Assembly: GCA_036365515.1 (NCBI GenBank) | Contig: CM070873.1 | Coordinates: forward strand, 23,691,085-23,755,084 | Source: Torymus aiolomorphi | Taxonomy: Eukaryota > Arthropoda > Insecta > Hymenoptera > Torymidae | Direction: 5' to 3' | Length of the DNA: 64,000 bases | Shown: positions 30,571 through 43,296 of the stretch, one piece after another | Layout of the letters: each line of letters starts with the position of its first letter | How positions within the stretch are numbered: the stretch's first letter is position 1 | Program-made: the position numbers and the translations under genes | Notes under the pieces: generated by a model | Told to the model about the DNA's origin: nothing | What the model saw: the letters and a program-made list of their open reading frames with translations, nothing else | Databases searched by the model: none

Positions 30571-30900
30571 ATATACTAAGTTCAATAAACCAGTCATTCT
30601 ATTACTTAAATTGTCTCTCCACTTTTATTACAACAAGCAATACCGATCCACATCCCAACATGGTAGAAGAGGTCTGTGGTTAATAAGTTAAAATCATCTA
30701 TCTTCTATATCGACTTCCGAGTTGATATAAAGATAATAAACAAACAAAGTGTTGTACGAGAAAGTGCTGCTAAAAGAAAGATTCCGAACACCAAGGAAAA
30801 TTCGAAAAAACAAGAACACAAAATGGAAAGTAAGGAAATCGCTATACCGATGTTTGATGGACAAGACTACAGTATGTGGAAGAAAAGAATTACGATGTAG
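30571..30900 (+). mobile_element. Copia-type LTR end, primer-binding site and gag start, truncated
   Basis: A polyadenylation-like 'caataaa' lies near 30582. The LTR would end in CCCAACA at 30660, directly followed by TGGTAGAAGAGGTC, which resembles the half-tRNA primer site of Ty1/copia elements. The ATG at 30823 opens 'MESKEIAIPMFDGQDYSMWK', typical of the gag N-terminus of Copia. A stop at 30898 and unrelated sequence follow, so only the first 25 residues remain. Confidence 0.7.
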
Positions 30901-31270
30901 ATACATATTTATCATGTAGTATTTTTTTTTATCTGGACCGGGTTTGCACTTATTTTATTTTATTTTTTAATTTTTATTGAATTATTGAATTTGATAAATA
31001 CCCGAACATACTATTGATAGAAATTGGTGATTATCAAAATATATGAAATCTACTAGCATCGAGTTTTTTAAATATTTCATTTCTGTAAACTTCTAATGCT
31101 TTCTAAGAGAAGCGATCAAAATTGTTTTTTTTAATTTTATCTCATTTACCATGTTGTATAACCTAAACAAATCTTGAACCGTTTACTAATGCAGTCATAA
31201 ATCCAGCTTTTTTGTCTGGAAAGTTTTTGAAAATATTAGATGTGGGATTTAAGAATTCGTATCACTATAC

Positions 31271-31648
31271 TTAAGGGGGTGTGGTACTCATGCACTCTGT
31301 TTTACCGGCAGAACTCGGTAAATTCTATATTATTAAAATAAATTTATCGAATTACGTCTTATAAAGAGATAGTTGCCCTGTGCAATGTAATAATCTACCA
31401 GCTTGCGCAGTTTTGAGCCCAAATATCAATTGCACCCTAAAAAATTTTGAGAACGAAATTTCGGTTATTTTTGTTCGCAAAATTTGTTAGGGTACCGTTG
31501 ATATTTGAACTCAAAACTGCGTAGGCTGGTAGATTGCGCAGGGCAACTATCTCTTTATAAGACGTAATTCGATATATTTAATTTAATAATATAGAATTTA
31601 CCGTGTTCTGCCGGTAAAACAGAGTACATGAGTACCACACCCTCTTAA
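31271..31648. mobile_element. TTAA-bounded foldback element A
   Basis: Arms of about 170 bp (left 'ttaagggggtgtggtactca', right 'gagtaccacaccctcttaa') are inverted copies with few mismatches around a short centre. Both ends coincide with TTAA. Non-coding, no transposase. It would fold into a long hairpin. Confidence 0.85.
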
Positions 31649-31934
31649 CGGAGTGGCATAGTCCTACCATTACCGATCGAGCAGTTGCCACAATTTCAAG
31701 CTTATTAAAAAAAAAATATGTAAAATCACAAAAAATCAAGAGAACACTTTGCTGCGGTTTGGAACGTTCTCTGTACTATCATAGAGAACCCAGTAAAAGT
31801 TTGGAGTCAAAATATCAAGTTGTTTTTCCAAAAACTTTGAACGAAACCGAATTTGGTTTTGTTCAAAGTTTTTGCAAAAACCACTTAATATTTCGACTTC
31901 AAACTTTTACTGGGTGATAGAGCGTTCAAAACTA

Positions 31935-32653
31935 CACGGAGAGAAATTTTGGAGTGAAAATTACAAATATTCGAGACAAAATAACCAGTTTCTATGGTAA
32001 TGGATGGACAGACTGACAATTTCAAAATTTTTACCAAAGTGCCTTGGTAAACTTTTTTTTTAGTTAATTTAAATTAAAAAAATTAACTTTTTTATCCATA
32101 TTGATGGATATATAGTATTTTAATATAGAAATAGAAACAGAAACAATGATAAAAAAACATTAAACTGAAAAAAAATGTTTACGGAAGCGGGATTCGATCC
32201 GACGATCTTTGGGTTGAGAGTCCGACGTTCTACCGACTGCGCCACAGAAGCTGTTACCAACAGTCATTTGAATCGCCGTTATTACTTACTGAAAATATGT
32301 GTATTGTTTTCATTTTAACGTCGCGCACGCCTCTAGTATCAATCTTCTGAAACACAATAATGCGCAGTGCGCATGCGCGAGTACACAAATACCAGGTTAT
32401 TTGGTAAAATTTATCAGTTTTCTTAGTAAAAATTCTTAGGTTACCTTGTAAAAATGACTAGATCTCAATTTTTATCAGTGTTTCTGGTAATTTTTATTCA
32501 GATAATTTGGTATTTTTTTTAAGTGGTTATGGTAGTTTTTCTTGGGAAACTTATAAATTGTATTAGAAACCTGGGAATAACACGACTTTTGACAGTCTGT
32601 CCATGCGCTACCAAGGCACCTTGGTAATTTTTACTCTAAAATTTCTCTCAGTG
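31935..32653. mobile_element. CACGG-type MITE nested in element B
   Basis: The left end CACGGAGAGAAATTTTGGAG faces the right end CTAAAATTTCTCTCAGTG. TA lies on both sides (31933-31934, 32654-32655), as expected for a TA target duplication. It carries the tRNA-like sequence at 32182-32252. Removing it restores continuity of element B's arm. Confidence 0.75.
32182..32252 (-). tRNA. tRNA-derived pseudogene or SINE head
   Basis: On the minus strand, the A box TGGCGCAGTCGGTAG and B box GGATCGAATCC have the right spacing for a tRNA. The acceptor ends do not pair and the anticodon stem has mismatches, so it is not a functional tRNA. It lies inside the CACGG-type MITE. Confidence 0.6.
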
Positions 32654-32765
32654 TACAGCGAAGTGTTCTCTTGATTTTTTGTGATTTTACGTATTTTATT
32701 TTTAATAAGCTTGAAACTGTGCCAATTGCTCAGTCGGTAATGATACAGCTGTGGCACCCCCTTAA

Positions 32766-33135
32766 TATCATCTTCTCATAAATAAAATGGGTTTTTTCAA
32801 TGAGTAGAGATTTTTATTAAATTGAGAAATTCACCCATTGTGCAACATATTTGGTAACTTAATTGATGATTAAGTACAATATTGTATAAATTTAATTAAT
32901 TTTTAGTTGCTTGGAATATGTTGCAAATCCAATGAATTTTTTATTAACTAATAAAAATAGTATTTTAATAGTAGTTAATATTAAAGAAAATTGATAATAA
33001 TGATGGTCCAGGTTTTAAACAATATTATAAATAATTAAGAACACAGCTTATTTAATTTTACACATCTAATAAAAACTATTTTATTTCTTTTCTTATATAT
33101 GATACCTTCGCACTGGTCAGTTGAATAATGAAAAT
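32766..33135. other. AT-rich gene-free DNA
   Basis: I see no recognisable ORF, repeat or RNA gene here. Confidence 0.5.
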
Positions 33136-35131
33136 AAGGTAAAAGTACCCATTATGAAACATCGCTCAAATTGTGACCCCTTTATGGAACAGTTTAAAAT
33201 ATAGTAAAATAAAGTCTATTAATGATACAGATAAACAATATCAAAATTTTATCTGAATAGTGAAAGTTTATTATGTAATATGCAAAGAGATTCACAGTTC
33301 TACATGATAATTATAATTTTAAAAAAATATATGACTGCGTGTATTCTGAGATCGACTCAAATCTGTGGCTGTTGAAGTCAATGGTGCTGGTTTCATACGT
33401 TTTATTTTATTAACTGTAACTATGCACTCCAACACTTTTCAAACATCAATCTTTTTATAATATGCAGTTTTTTACTCATAGATTAAAGTTTTACAGTAGT
33501 TTTTCTGCAACAATAAAGATTTTCAATAAATATTTTAGTGTTTCATAATTGCCGCATACAAACGAGCGTAGTCCGAGTTTATGGAACAGCCAAATGTAGC
33601 GTTCCAAGTTCAGGGACCTCTGTCTCTAAGCATGTTCCCTTTATGGAGCGCGTTTTCACTCAATAGTTTTAAAGTTATTTATTATTTAACATTATCTTGA
33701 GACGTGCGTGAACAATCATTTGAGTTTCCTGCATCATTTTACTAATAAGTAAGTATATATTTGTATGTGAAATTCTGATTGTGAAACATAAATAACAAAC
33801 CTAACCTATAAATTTGATATAAAATCAGTTTGTAAGTTACATTCCTTTAGAAATTTGTTTTTTATTTCTTTTACAGATTTTATGAAACTCAAGAGAAATG
33901 ACAGCAAAGAAAAAAAATAAAGGCACAACATAAGACAAATAAAATGAGACTACGGAAGATATTAAAGAGATGTTAAAAAAGAATGCTTAGCACAACAAAG
34001 TTATTCGCAAGAAAGTTCAACCAGACAAAAGGAAACTAAAAATCAAAAGGAGACTGTATTCTGCATTACAATTGCAAAAAAGCTTTTAATGCAGTTAATG
34101 CTGCACTGCAAATTGCAGCTAAATTGAATGTCCCAGCCACATCTCTCCACAGAGCTGCAAAGATCCACAAGAATCTCCTTCAAGACCTGGCTCGTCTAAA
34201 GTTTTAAAACCTCATTAGAAAAGTAGTATAGAACTAAGCAACAGTTTAAATAAGGATAATTGCATATTAAATGAAGAATGGTTACTCGATAACTATGAAG
34301 ATTTTACAACAGAAAATTTGATTGAGAAACTAAGTTAATGGGGTTCGTACAATCTAATTGCAAATTATTCATGTAACTTTATTAACATTTTTCTTATTTT
34401 AATCATATTGAATTTTTTTAGGAGTTTTTTCTCCATCTGCAATATAGTATACAATGATCAAACACAAGAATCTATCAGTCGGACAGTCAATAATGAGATT
34501 TGTCAACAAAGTGTAATAACTTCTCAAAAAATAAATCTTCACTCGAGTAATCTTGAAAATAACTTAAAAAGTAATACGATGGAAGAAGAGACTATGCTCG
34601 AAATGAAAATAGTGTAGCAAATAATAAATCCAAACCAAAAAATAAATTAATTGTAATTTCAGATATTTAAAGATAAGTATTAAGTATTTTAAGTTGTATG
34701 CAATTATTGTATTAATTTGATACGTTCAAAATTGTATTTTATATTCATGTTTTTTAATAAAAAAAGTATAAATAATTTGAAATCATCATTTGTATATCAT
34801 AAGCCTCTTATTGTAAGTAAAATAGTACATAAGTTATTAAATTAAAACTGATTTCTATCCTGTTCCAAAATGGGGACATCAATTATGGAACGGGGGGACA
34901 ATCTGTAAAAATGTCGTTCCATAATACGTACTTGGTGTCGGTTTGGTTTTTTAATTTTAATAATTACAATTCGTATTCAATTTGCTTTTTTAAGGTCTCA
35001 TTTTAATCTTTGATCTTTACCCCATCGATTGATATCCAAAAATTGTAAATATTACTCCTGTACAATAGTTTTAATCTCAATCCAAACTCTAAACTAGCAA
35101 AAACTGTTCCATAAAGGGTACTTTTACCTTA
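33136..35131 (+). mobile_element. TIR element with psq-like HTH relic
   Basis: Inverted ends AGGTAAAAGTACCC and GGGTACTTTTACCT are each flanked by TA (33135-33136, 35131-35132), fitting a TA target. Inside, 34088-34206 translates to 'NAALQIAAKLNVPATSLHRA', a helix-turn-helix of the pipsqueak/CENP-B kind found in pogo-like transposases. Other short ORFs (34408-34617) are uninformative and no catalytic domain is visible. A decayed or internally deleted pogo-like element is the best guess. Confidence 0.55.
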
Positions 35132-35143
35132 CATGCCAACGCT

Positions 35144-35569
35144 TAAGGAGGTTGACTACAAGAACTCGCGCGGGGCAGAGGGAAGGAGTCCCCTCGCACC
35201 GCGTACCCCCTCTCGCAGCCGACGAACTCGATCGTTTGTTTACGTTTTGCTGCAGTACTCAGAATCGGTGTTGTACGTCGTTTTCAGATTTCGTATATAT
35301 ATTCTCCTGTATATTTTCTATATTGCCAGTAGTTTTTTGGTTCGTTCTTACCTTTTTTAAAGAATCGCATCCTAAGTGTCTTGTGTTTTTAGTAAGGTTA
35401 TGGTTTTACTTCCATAAGAACCCGTGTATAAGAGTTAAACTTTGAAGTTGAATTATTCCATAATCGAGTTGTCAAACGATTTGATAGGAAATGAATCGAA
35501 GAACAACAATATCAAGTTTTTGGAATGATATCATGTAACCATTTTCATTTCAATAGCCAACCTCCTCAA
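35144..35569. mobile_element. Possible TTAA-type element
   Basis: The left end 'ttaaggaggttg' faces 'caacctcctcaa' at the right, about 425 bp apart. The interior has a GC-rich start. The right boundary TCAA is not an exact TTAA, so the call is tentative. The end resembles other TTAAGGNGG elements in the window. Confidence 0.4.
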
Positions 35570-36877
35570 CATATAAATAAAATCATTTTTCTTCATGTGC
35601 TGTATGATCTCAGTTGCCGCTTCCAATAAATATACTTACATGTGACACTCAAAGCCATAGCCATGCGGCTTACACTCCCTTCCTTTGAGGGTCGCTTTCT
35701 TAGCAATCTTTATCATTACAAATATAATATAAAATAAAAATAAAAATTGAATTATGTGACTTATGCATAAAAAAAATACACACAAATGTGAATTTAAGAA
35801 AAATAAATACCAAGATTTAAAAAATAAAGAATAAGTATTCTTAAAAAAAATTAAGTTGTTTTTTTAAATACTTTATAACGGTAAGTTATAACTATCAATT
35901 CATTAGGATTCTTTTCCTGTTCAGATATTTATATAACGTAATTTTACCAAAGATGTTATGTTCGGGATCGTAGTATCCGAGTGAGCCGTTAGATGGCAAG
36001 CACCGACGAGCAACCTTCTATGAAAAATACATCTAAGAGTATAATATAGAGGCCTGCGGCGCCCACTCGCCGGGTGTTTTGGGTGATTTGGGAGGTGCTT
36101 TATGCATATGCTTCATACACATTACTTTGCCTATCATATTTGCCTATACGTTGCCTACATTTATTGCCTACACTTTGCGTTGCCTATAACTACTTCGTCT
36201 TATTTGCCAATAAGACAATTTCTTACTTTTTCTGCTTTCCAATTTATTCTTTCGAGAAAAGTTGGAAGCATAGATTCTTGGAGTCTAAATTCTCAATTCA
36301 TTTCTTCTCGGTGACTAACCCTGTCAATATAAAACACTCGTATACGTTCATTCGTATGTATACATGTTATTGTTATTGTTATTTATTTTGTTATTTATTT
36401 ATTTATTTTATTTATTATTATTATTTAAAAACGTTTCAGAAATAAAAAATTCAAAATATATATCACAGCATTAGGTAGTACACTCTCGATGATACAAATG
36501 TATTCTATAGATTTCACATTTTATGATAATTACTAATTTCCATCAATACATATTAAAAAGAAAAGATTTTGTATTTCATTTTGATAAATATGTTCGAGAA
36601 TACAGTCCACATTTCAAGAAATATTTAATCTTTTACCATTGATTAATTATTATCAAAATAGTTTTAAGTGCATTATATTTCTTGGTGAAAAAAATCATTT
36701 TAATATGAAATAATCAAATTCATTAATTTTGTGATAATTACATAATGGCTTAATGACTTTAAAAAAGAATGATTATTACGCAAGTAACTGTTTAAAAATC
36801 ACCGATATTTTTTGTAATTACATCCATGAGCCCATAATATATCTTAAATATTTTCCATTTTAGTTTTTACATCAAAC
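35570..36877. other. Gene-free AT-rich DNA
   Basis: The phrase 'ggcctgcggcgcccactc' near 36052 resembles one near 2491. The long ORF at 36074-36445 is Tyr/Phe/Leu-rich and looks like AT-rich chance sequence. Confidence 0.45.
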
Positions 36878-38975
36878 ATGGATGAATTTGATGCAACTGA
36901 CCAATGTTGCAACTGCTTCAAGCGAAATCTCAGTAAAATATCAGCTCAGATTAAGATCATTAATTCAGCTAGTGAAGTCGAAGCCGTTTGTGAGCAGTTA
37001 AATGTAGATAATGTTGACATTGGGTTTAAACTTTGCGATAAATGTAGAAGACTTGTTTTTTTTTGGCACACGAAAAGTAGAACCTTCAACCAGTGATCAA
37101 AGTCAGCCAATGAGTTCTCAGTCAAGCTCGGAAATATTCAGCTCTCAGAGTTCAGGGAGCGTTTTTGAGGTAGTATTAAAACCACCTGTAACCTCAAAAG
37201 AACTATGATTTCTCATACAGCATGTTGCGTTTGTAGAAACAAAAATAACTTGACACATGTGCCATTGACTACAAGACTGCAATGTTTCAAAGAAATGCAA
37301 ATCTTTATTCTAAATGGCAATCGAGTTTGTACGGAGCATTTAATAAAAAAACGATTTTTTGATGATGACCTGGAACTAATACAGATATACAGTAACACGA
37401 GTTTTTTAACTGCAGATGAAATATGTTTATTTTTTTTTCTAATTTCAGATTTAGCCTCGGAAACATTTTTAGATAAAATAAAATCATCAGAGCTTAGCGA
37501 AAAACAATTATTCTCGTTTACTGGTCTTTCAACTGATCAATTGCAAGAGCTGAGAAAATTATTAGTTTCCATGAGATCATCGGATTCTAAGACATTACAC
37601 AAGCTCTGGTTATATGTTTATTTAAATTACGAAGTGGATCGTCGAATAATTTTATTTCGTCTATTTTCGAAATAGAAAACGAAATAAGAGTTTCACATTT
37701 TTGTCAATCAGTAATTAATGCATTTGAAAAAGATGTCCTACCGAAATATTTTGGAGTAAAAAGTATTAAAAGGAAGGATCTCATACGTGATCACACTTCC
37801 ATTTATGCAAAAAAACTGTTTAAATTAGCGAATGAGCTTGTTTTGGTTTTTGATGGAACTTACTTACGTCACCAAAAAAGTAAAAATAATGAATACCAAC
37901 GAAAGTCATATTCAGGTCAGAAGAAATATCCTTTGGTCAAGCCATTCACTATTTGCACCACATACGGATTCGTTGTTGATGTCCCTGGTCCATTTTTAGC
38001 AACAGAAAATGATGTAAGCATCATCAAGAAAGTAATGGATGATCCAGATGGTATAAGATGGTATAAGATAGTATAAGATGGTATAATCATGAGAGAAGGT
38101 GATGTTTGCGTGGTAGATAGAGGTTTTAGGTATGTGATACCTTATTTAAAAAGTCTTGGCTTTAAGATTCTCATGCCTGCCTTAAAGGGAAATAGACCCA
38201 ACTTGAGTACGACTGAATCGAATGAATCTCGTTACGTTACGAAATTGAGATGGGTTGTAGAGGCTGTTCATGGTATTCTTGGTAAAAGGTATAAGCTTCT
38301 TTACCAGCAATTAGATAATAAACTTTTACCAAAAGCTGATGCATATTGTAGAATTGCATGTTTTCTCAACAACCTTTTTGGTAAGCGTTTAAATAGCGAT
38401 AAAGATGACGGTGGTTTACAAGGTATAATCATCGAAAGAATGTTAAATTCTAATCAAAGTGAAAATACTTTAGCATTAGAAGCTGAGGCAGCCAGATGGT
38501 CTAGACGGCCCACTACTACGATCAAGCTAACATCCCAATAAATCATTGACTTCCCGGAGATGACTGAAAGAGATCTCAAAATATTTTTTTCAGGTACCTA
38601 TCAATTAGGTCAAGCCGTATGTTATTTGGCTGAGTTAATGGATGCTAGTAACAATATCAATTTGGAATATATTAAGATCAAACCTAATATCATTAAAGTA
38701 TTAATAAGGTCCAGGCATATTAACAGTAAGACTTACAAACGCTACATCGAATACAAACCTAACTCAATTGGATACAGCGGTATCCTACGCCATGCGTGTG
38801 ACTGTGCCAATGGACTACAACTGTAGGTTCCTGTTCTCACATTGCAGCAGTCATATATTATCTCAGTAATGCAAGATATAAGTCAAAAATTATTAGACCA
38901 GCGAAAGTTCTTTCGGAATTATTTACTACTTCAGATATTGATCCTGTAATAGACGAAGATAGTGACGAGGAATAA
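36878..38975 (+). pseudogene. DDE (DDE_Tnp_4-like) transposase with zinc finger and SWIM domain, decayed
   Basis: Order of parts: a CxxC...CxxC finger ('QCCNCFKR', 'LCDKCRR'), a Ser/Gln-rich linker, a second Cys block ('CCVCRNKNN' ... 'VCTEHL'), then the nuclease region with 'LVLVFDGTYLRHQKSKNN', 'VVDRGFRYVIPYLKSLGF' and 'KLRWVVEAVHGILGKRYKLL'. These blocks carry the two Asp and the Glu expected for this class. At the end is a SWIM finger (CDC ... CSH). Breaks: frameshift in a T9 run near 37055, shift near 37200, shift near 37650, stop at 38074 within a 10-bp tandem expansion, stop at 38539, frameshift near 38820. Similar proteins with SWIM fingers are known from arthropod and cnidarian TE-like genes. 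The gene is dead but young enough to read through. Confidence 0.75.
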
Positions 38976-38989
38976 ATAGTACATTACGG

Positions 38990-39240
38990 TACAAGTGACG
39001 AAAGTTGAAGTTACGCCATATCATGCAGTGGCGGGCCTTGAAATTTCGTCTCGTGTACCGTATACTATTTTTCTTGATGTCCGGTGGAAAGTACGTTTGC
39101 CACTGACAATGATAATGCACCCGACGGGCTCGAGAGCTGGAGAGCATTGAGTTCGATGCCCGCCCCCGACATTTGCGGCACGAGCGCAGCGAGTGCTGCT
39201 GGTCGGGGGGGCGGGCATCGAAAACATCACGTGCATAATT
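38990..39240. repeat. GC-rich palindromic stretch with repeated hairpins
   Basis: It contains the inverted phrases 'tcgatgcccgcccccgac' and 'gtcgggggggcgggcatcga' around 'gcacgagcgcagcgagtgc'. This resembles the hairpin-tip repeats at 2.9 and 5.1 kb. Non-coding. Confidence 0.5.
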
Positions 39241-39488
39241 TTAATAAGTGAATTTTACTGAAGATCATGTAAAATATTTTTATTTTACGTCAATTGTTAC
39301 AATTGTTACACATACAATTATTCAACATGCGGTACTTTTGCTCCATTTGCAACAACAAAGTCAACTACTTTATTTGTATCTGAAAAAATAAATGATCACT
39401 CAAGAAGAAATTCTCACAAAAAGTGCGACATTATTAACGAACAATCTTTTATCCATTTCACAAATTAAAGCAATATTAATCACTTGTA

Positions 39489-39653
39489 TACCCGATGGGC
39501 CGCATTAATTCTGACAATGCATACCCCGTTAGTGACTGCCACACATAATATTTAAATCGTTAACATACCTCGAAAATGATATGAACATTCAAAAGGTTAT
39601 GTGTGAGTGCCACTAAAGGGACATGCATTGCTAGAATCAATGCCCATCGGGTG
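39489..39653. mobile_element. CACCCGATGG-type palindromic MITE, copy 1
   Basis: The left end TACCCGATGGGC and right end GCCCATCGGGTG are inverted, and the whole 165 bp is near-palindromic with TA at both borders. It is related to the element at 58220-58370, sharing the 'gttcaaaaggttatg' stretch on the right arm. Confidence 0.75.
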
Positions 39654-40809
39654 TACCTTGATGATCAGAAGTGATAGTTTTTGTTGTAAATATAGTTAAT
39701 GAATTTGAATATGTTGACGAAACCTCTAAAACAATCTATTAATAAAGTCTACAGTTGCCTAGTTACCAACTCAGAATCAATGGTTAAATGACCTTCTTTC
39801 GCCATCGAAAACAATGGCGAAACCACGTACTTTCCACCAGGGCATCAAGAAAAATATTATTATAATTCAATATTAAAAATTATTACTCATGTAATTTTGT
39901 CAAATAGTACTTCTAAAAACAATTCTTGCAAGAATAAAGGTCAAATATGAAATGGTACATAATTATTTTATTGTTTTAATAAAAGCACAAAAATATTCAT
40001 AACATTTTTATAATAATTAATTTCTATTAGAAATATTTACTCATTTTTATTTATCTACAAATGAATTTGAATAAAAATAGTTAATTTAAGAGTTTTCAAT
40101 GATATAAAGTTTTCCTGCGCCTGAAAAAGGCTATATCAGGCCCTTTGTAGCTACCAACGAAATAATACTCGATTCTAAAAATTTTTTTTCATTAAAAAAA
40201 ATTTTTAGAATATTTTTGTTTGTCCTAACACGTATTGAACAATATTCTTTGAGGTTATGTTCCAAAAACATGGTAAAAATGCTTAAAAAATCGGTTTTTT
40301 CAAATTTTGAGTATGTTCAGGCTTGAAAACGCAAATTCGGACACCGCCATTTGAAAGAACGGGAAAAAATACACAAAAAATCATTATTTACAAGTTAGCC
40401 AAAAATTACCTACATAACCTAAAAAATCATTGAAAAATAAAAAAATTTTTTCTGACCTCAATTTTTATTTAAAAAATCTGAAAAAAATCAGGCTGTTTTC
40501 TTACTCAAAAACGCACGTTCGTGAATATTTTCAGATTTTTTGAAAGAAAGGATCGAGCGGAAAAAAATTTTTTTGAAAAAAACACGTTTTTTTAGGTTAA
40601 GAGACTTAAATCATCACCTAGGGAGCTGAAAATTGGGCTAAAGAGGTTTTTAATAATGTACTTTCGAATGGTCAATTCCAAATAAAAATGAGTACCATTT
40701 TGACCCTCTTAATATTTAATAATCAACATTACAGTCAAAAAGCTCAGAATTTATATACAGCACTTATGAATGAATGCAGGGTGAAAAAAAATGTATAGAG
40801 TATGATAGT
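39654..40809. other. AT-rich, homopolymer-rich DNA
   Basis: There is no recognisable gene. T and A runs are frequent. Confidence 0.5.
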
Positions 40810-41492
40810 TTAAGGGGGCTAGACACCTTTTTTCTCTGAAATAAGAAGTCACATTTTAATACATAAATGTAAACTAATTATTTCATACTTTTTACATATA
40901 AAAGTGGGTATATTTACCTTACCTTAAAACTTTCTCCGATGGGCCTTTTATATGGTCCAGAACCATAGTCATCGATGAAACAAGTTTTTTCACTAACCGT
41001 AAGCTTTGAAATTTTCCTGTGGGTGGATTGACTCCAGATTTGAACTAAATTACTCCTGAATAGTATAATTCTCATATGAGTGTAGGGATTTTTGATCTAA
41101 TGAGAAAAAAAATTGTGCTGTTTTTCAAGAGTTTTTTTTTAATTTTTTTAAATTTTTTATATTTTTTCATAATTTTTCTGATGTAAAAATTTTTTCCGAC
41201 ATTTAATCCTAAATCCCTACACTCATATGAGAATTATACTATTCAGGAGTAATTTAGTTCAAATCTGGAGTCAATCCATCCACAGGAAAATTTCAAAGTT
41301 TACGGTTAGTGAAAAAACTTGTTTCATTGATGACTATGGTTCTGGACCATATAAAAGGCCCATCGGAGAAAGTTTTAAGGTAAGGTAAATATACCCACTT
41401 TTATATGTAAAAAGTATGAAATAATTAGTTTACATTTATGTATTAAAATGTGACTTCTTATTTCAGAGAAAAAAGGTGTCTAGCCCCCTTAA
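40810..41492. mobile_element. TTAA-bounded foldback, ~330-bp arms
   Basis: The left end 'ttaagggggctagacacc' and right end 'ggtgtctagcccccttaa' are exact inverts, and almost the whole element is one long inverted repeat around an A/T-rich centre near 41130. Both borders are TTAA. A transcript through it would make a long double-stranded hairpin. Confidence 0.9.
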
Positions 41493-42129
41493 GAATTTTC
41501 GGCAAAGCACAAAATATCAGATTTTCAATCATCGAAAAAGTCATGATTCAGAATGAATTAGGAGAAACTAGACTAAATCGTGATAAAAAGTACAACCGAT
41601 TTATCAACAATAATATTTTATATCATTCAATTGACTACAAACCGTTCCGTAAACGAAATAATAGTTGCGTTTTAATTGAAAATGTCTTGTTCATAATAAT
41701 TATCGGTCTAATAAAAGATAAATTCATTAATTCAGATAAAATTGAGTTTGTGATATTAGGAAAACGCTATCGTTGTTCGATGAAAATCTGTATAAATATA
41801 AAAATGTATGCTCAAGTAGTTTTTTATTTATTGCAGAAGAAAGTTCTTCTATAATATGCTGTAAAATTTTTTCTGTTATCCATAAATGCTTTATGGTTCC
41901 TTATAAAAATAATAAAATATATGTATCTCCTATTGGCAATCTTGTGGAAATAGATTAAAGATAATATTAATGACATTATATGTATAATTTTGTAAAGTTT
42001 TAATTCTTTATAGGCAAAAAGTTGTATTTAAAAATAATATTTTTTATGATAAAATATGCACTTGTATATAAAAATGGTTATTATCAAACTTATTTATTAT
42101 CCATATTCTTTTTTATTTGCATTGATTAC

Positions 42130-42290
42130 TTTCCTGCAAAATTTTCTGCAAAATTTTCTGTAGAATTTTCTGCAAAATTTTCTGTAAAATTTTCTGCAAA
42201 ATTTTTTGCAAAATTTTCTGTACAATTTTCTGCAAAATTTTCTGCAAAATTATGTGCAACATTTTCTGCAAAATTTTCTGCAAAATTAAA
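42130..42290 (+). repeat. 15-bp tandem repeat 'ttttctgcaaaattt'
   Basis: About ten degenerate copies run in phase with the triplet code, so an ORF reads Ala-Lys-Phe-Ser repeats. I consider the ORF (42022-42378) a by-product of the repeat. Confidence 0.8.
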
Positions 42291-43296
42291 ATTTAAATCG
42301 CAGTTCGGCGGCATATTTGAATTTTTGAATACGCTAACTCGCAAAACGTTCACATATGAACATTCAACATCTTTTTGAACATTTTTTGTCTCGAAAATTT
42401 TTTTCACTGTTACAAAGCTTCCTCTATGAGGAAGCAAAATCGGTTTAATCATGTTGAAATTTTGTGGAAATGTAGAGTTTATATATTTATTGTATAAGAC
42501 CTTTAGGTAAAAGAATTGTCTCATGATTTTTAGAGATATTTAAGGTTAAAACTTTATTACGTTTTTTTGATAATCGCAATTTCTAAATGACGACTCCATG
42601 TATAAGCTTGAAATTTATAGACTATTTTGTTTGCGATATAGGCAATATCTGTGTAAAATTTGATCAAGATTATATCGTAACTTTTTGAGATATTTTAGAT
42701 TATCTCTATTTGTTGCACAATAACTAGAGTAAAATTTTTAATTTCTTTGAAATTTTGTAGAGATGTATATTATTTATTATATGGCCGAATCCATCTCAAA
42801 TCAGGAGGCTCGCCTATACCTATGTCACCGATTATTTTGGGATAAAAGTATTTTTGTTCTCCTCCAAAAAAATTATTTGACCCGTATATTTTTATTTTTT
42901 TGTTGCAAAAAAATTTCATGCGTTCAACAATGCCGCAAAATTCCGAGAAAATCCTTACTTAGAAATAAATTTTTTCAATGTAATTTTCAAACAGCTACTG
43001 CATCACCAGTTTTTTAAGCTTTTTAGCGTGTAACACATAATTTCACTCAGGTTTGAGCCATCTTTCATGGTCTGTATGTTATTTAAAAAAAAAATAAAAA
43101 ATGCCCGAGTTATGCACTTTTTACTGAAAAATGCAGTTTTTAGAAAAATGCATTTTTCTCGAAAAAGCCTATTTTTTTCCTCGATTTTTTTTTGTTATGA
43201 TAGAGGACGTAAATAGCTATCTAGCCGTATCTGTCAGATTCGGGGGTTTTGACCTGGGATAGCGATCCACTAATGAGATAACGCACAAATAAATTT

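Larger units (their letters stand above)
31645..32765. mobile_element. TTAA-bounded foldback element B
   Basis: The arms of about 110 bp run from 'ttaacggagtggcatag' on the left to 'gtggcacccccttaa' on the right and include the shared 'aaaatcaagagaacact' stretch. It shares the TTAA at 31645-31648 with element A. Inside is a hairpin (31787-31913, ends CCCAGTAAAAGTTTG and its complement) and a nested MITE (31935-32653). Confidence 0.8.

Noticed and set aside
32182..32252. Functional tRNA
   Set aside because: Box A and B are good, but the acceptor ends do not pair and the anticodon stem is mismatched.
36074..36445. 123-codon Tyr/Phe/Leu-rich ORF
   Set aside because: It consists of AT-rich words and repeated 'ttattt', without recognisable membrane topology or relatives.
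42022..42378. Ala-Lys-Phe-Ser repeat protein
   Set aside because: It is a 15-bp tandem repeat in phase with codons, open on both strands.
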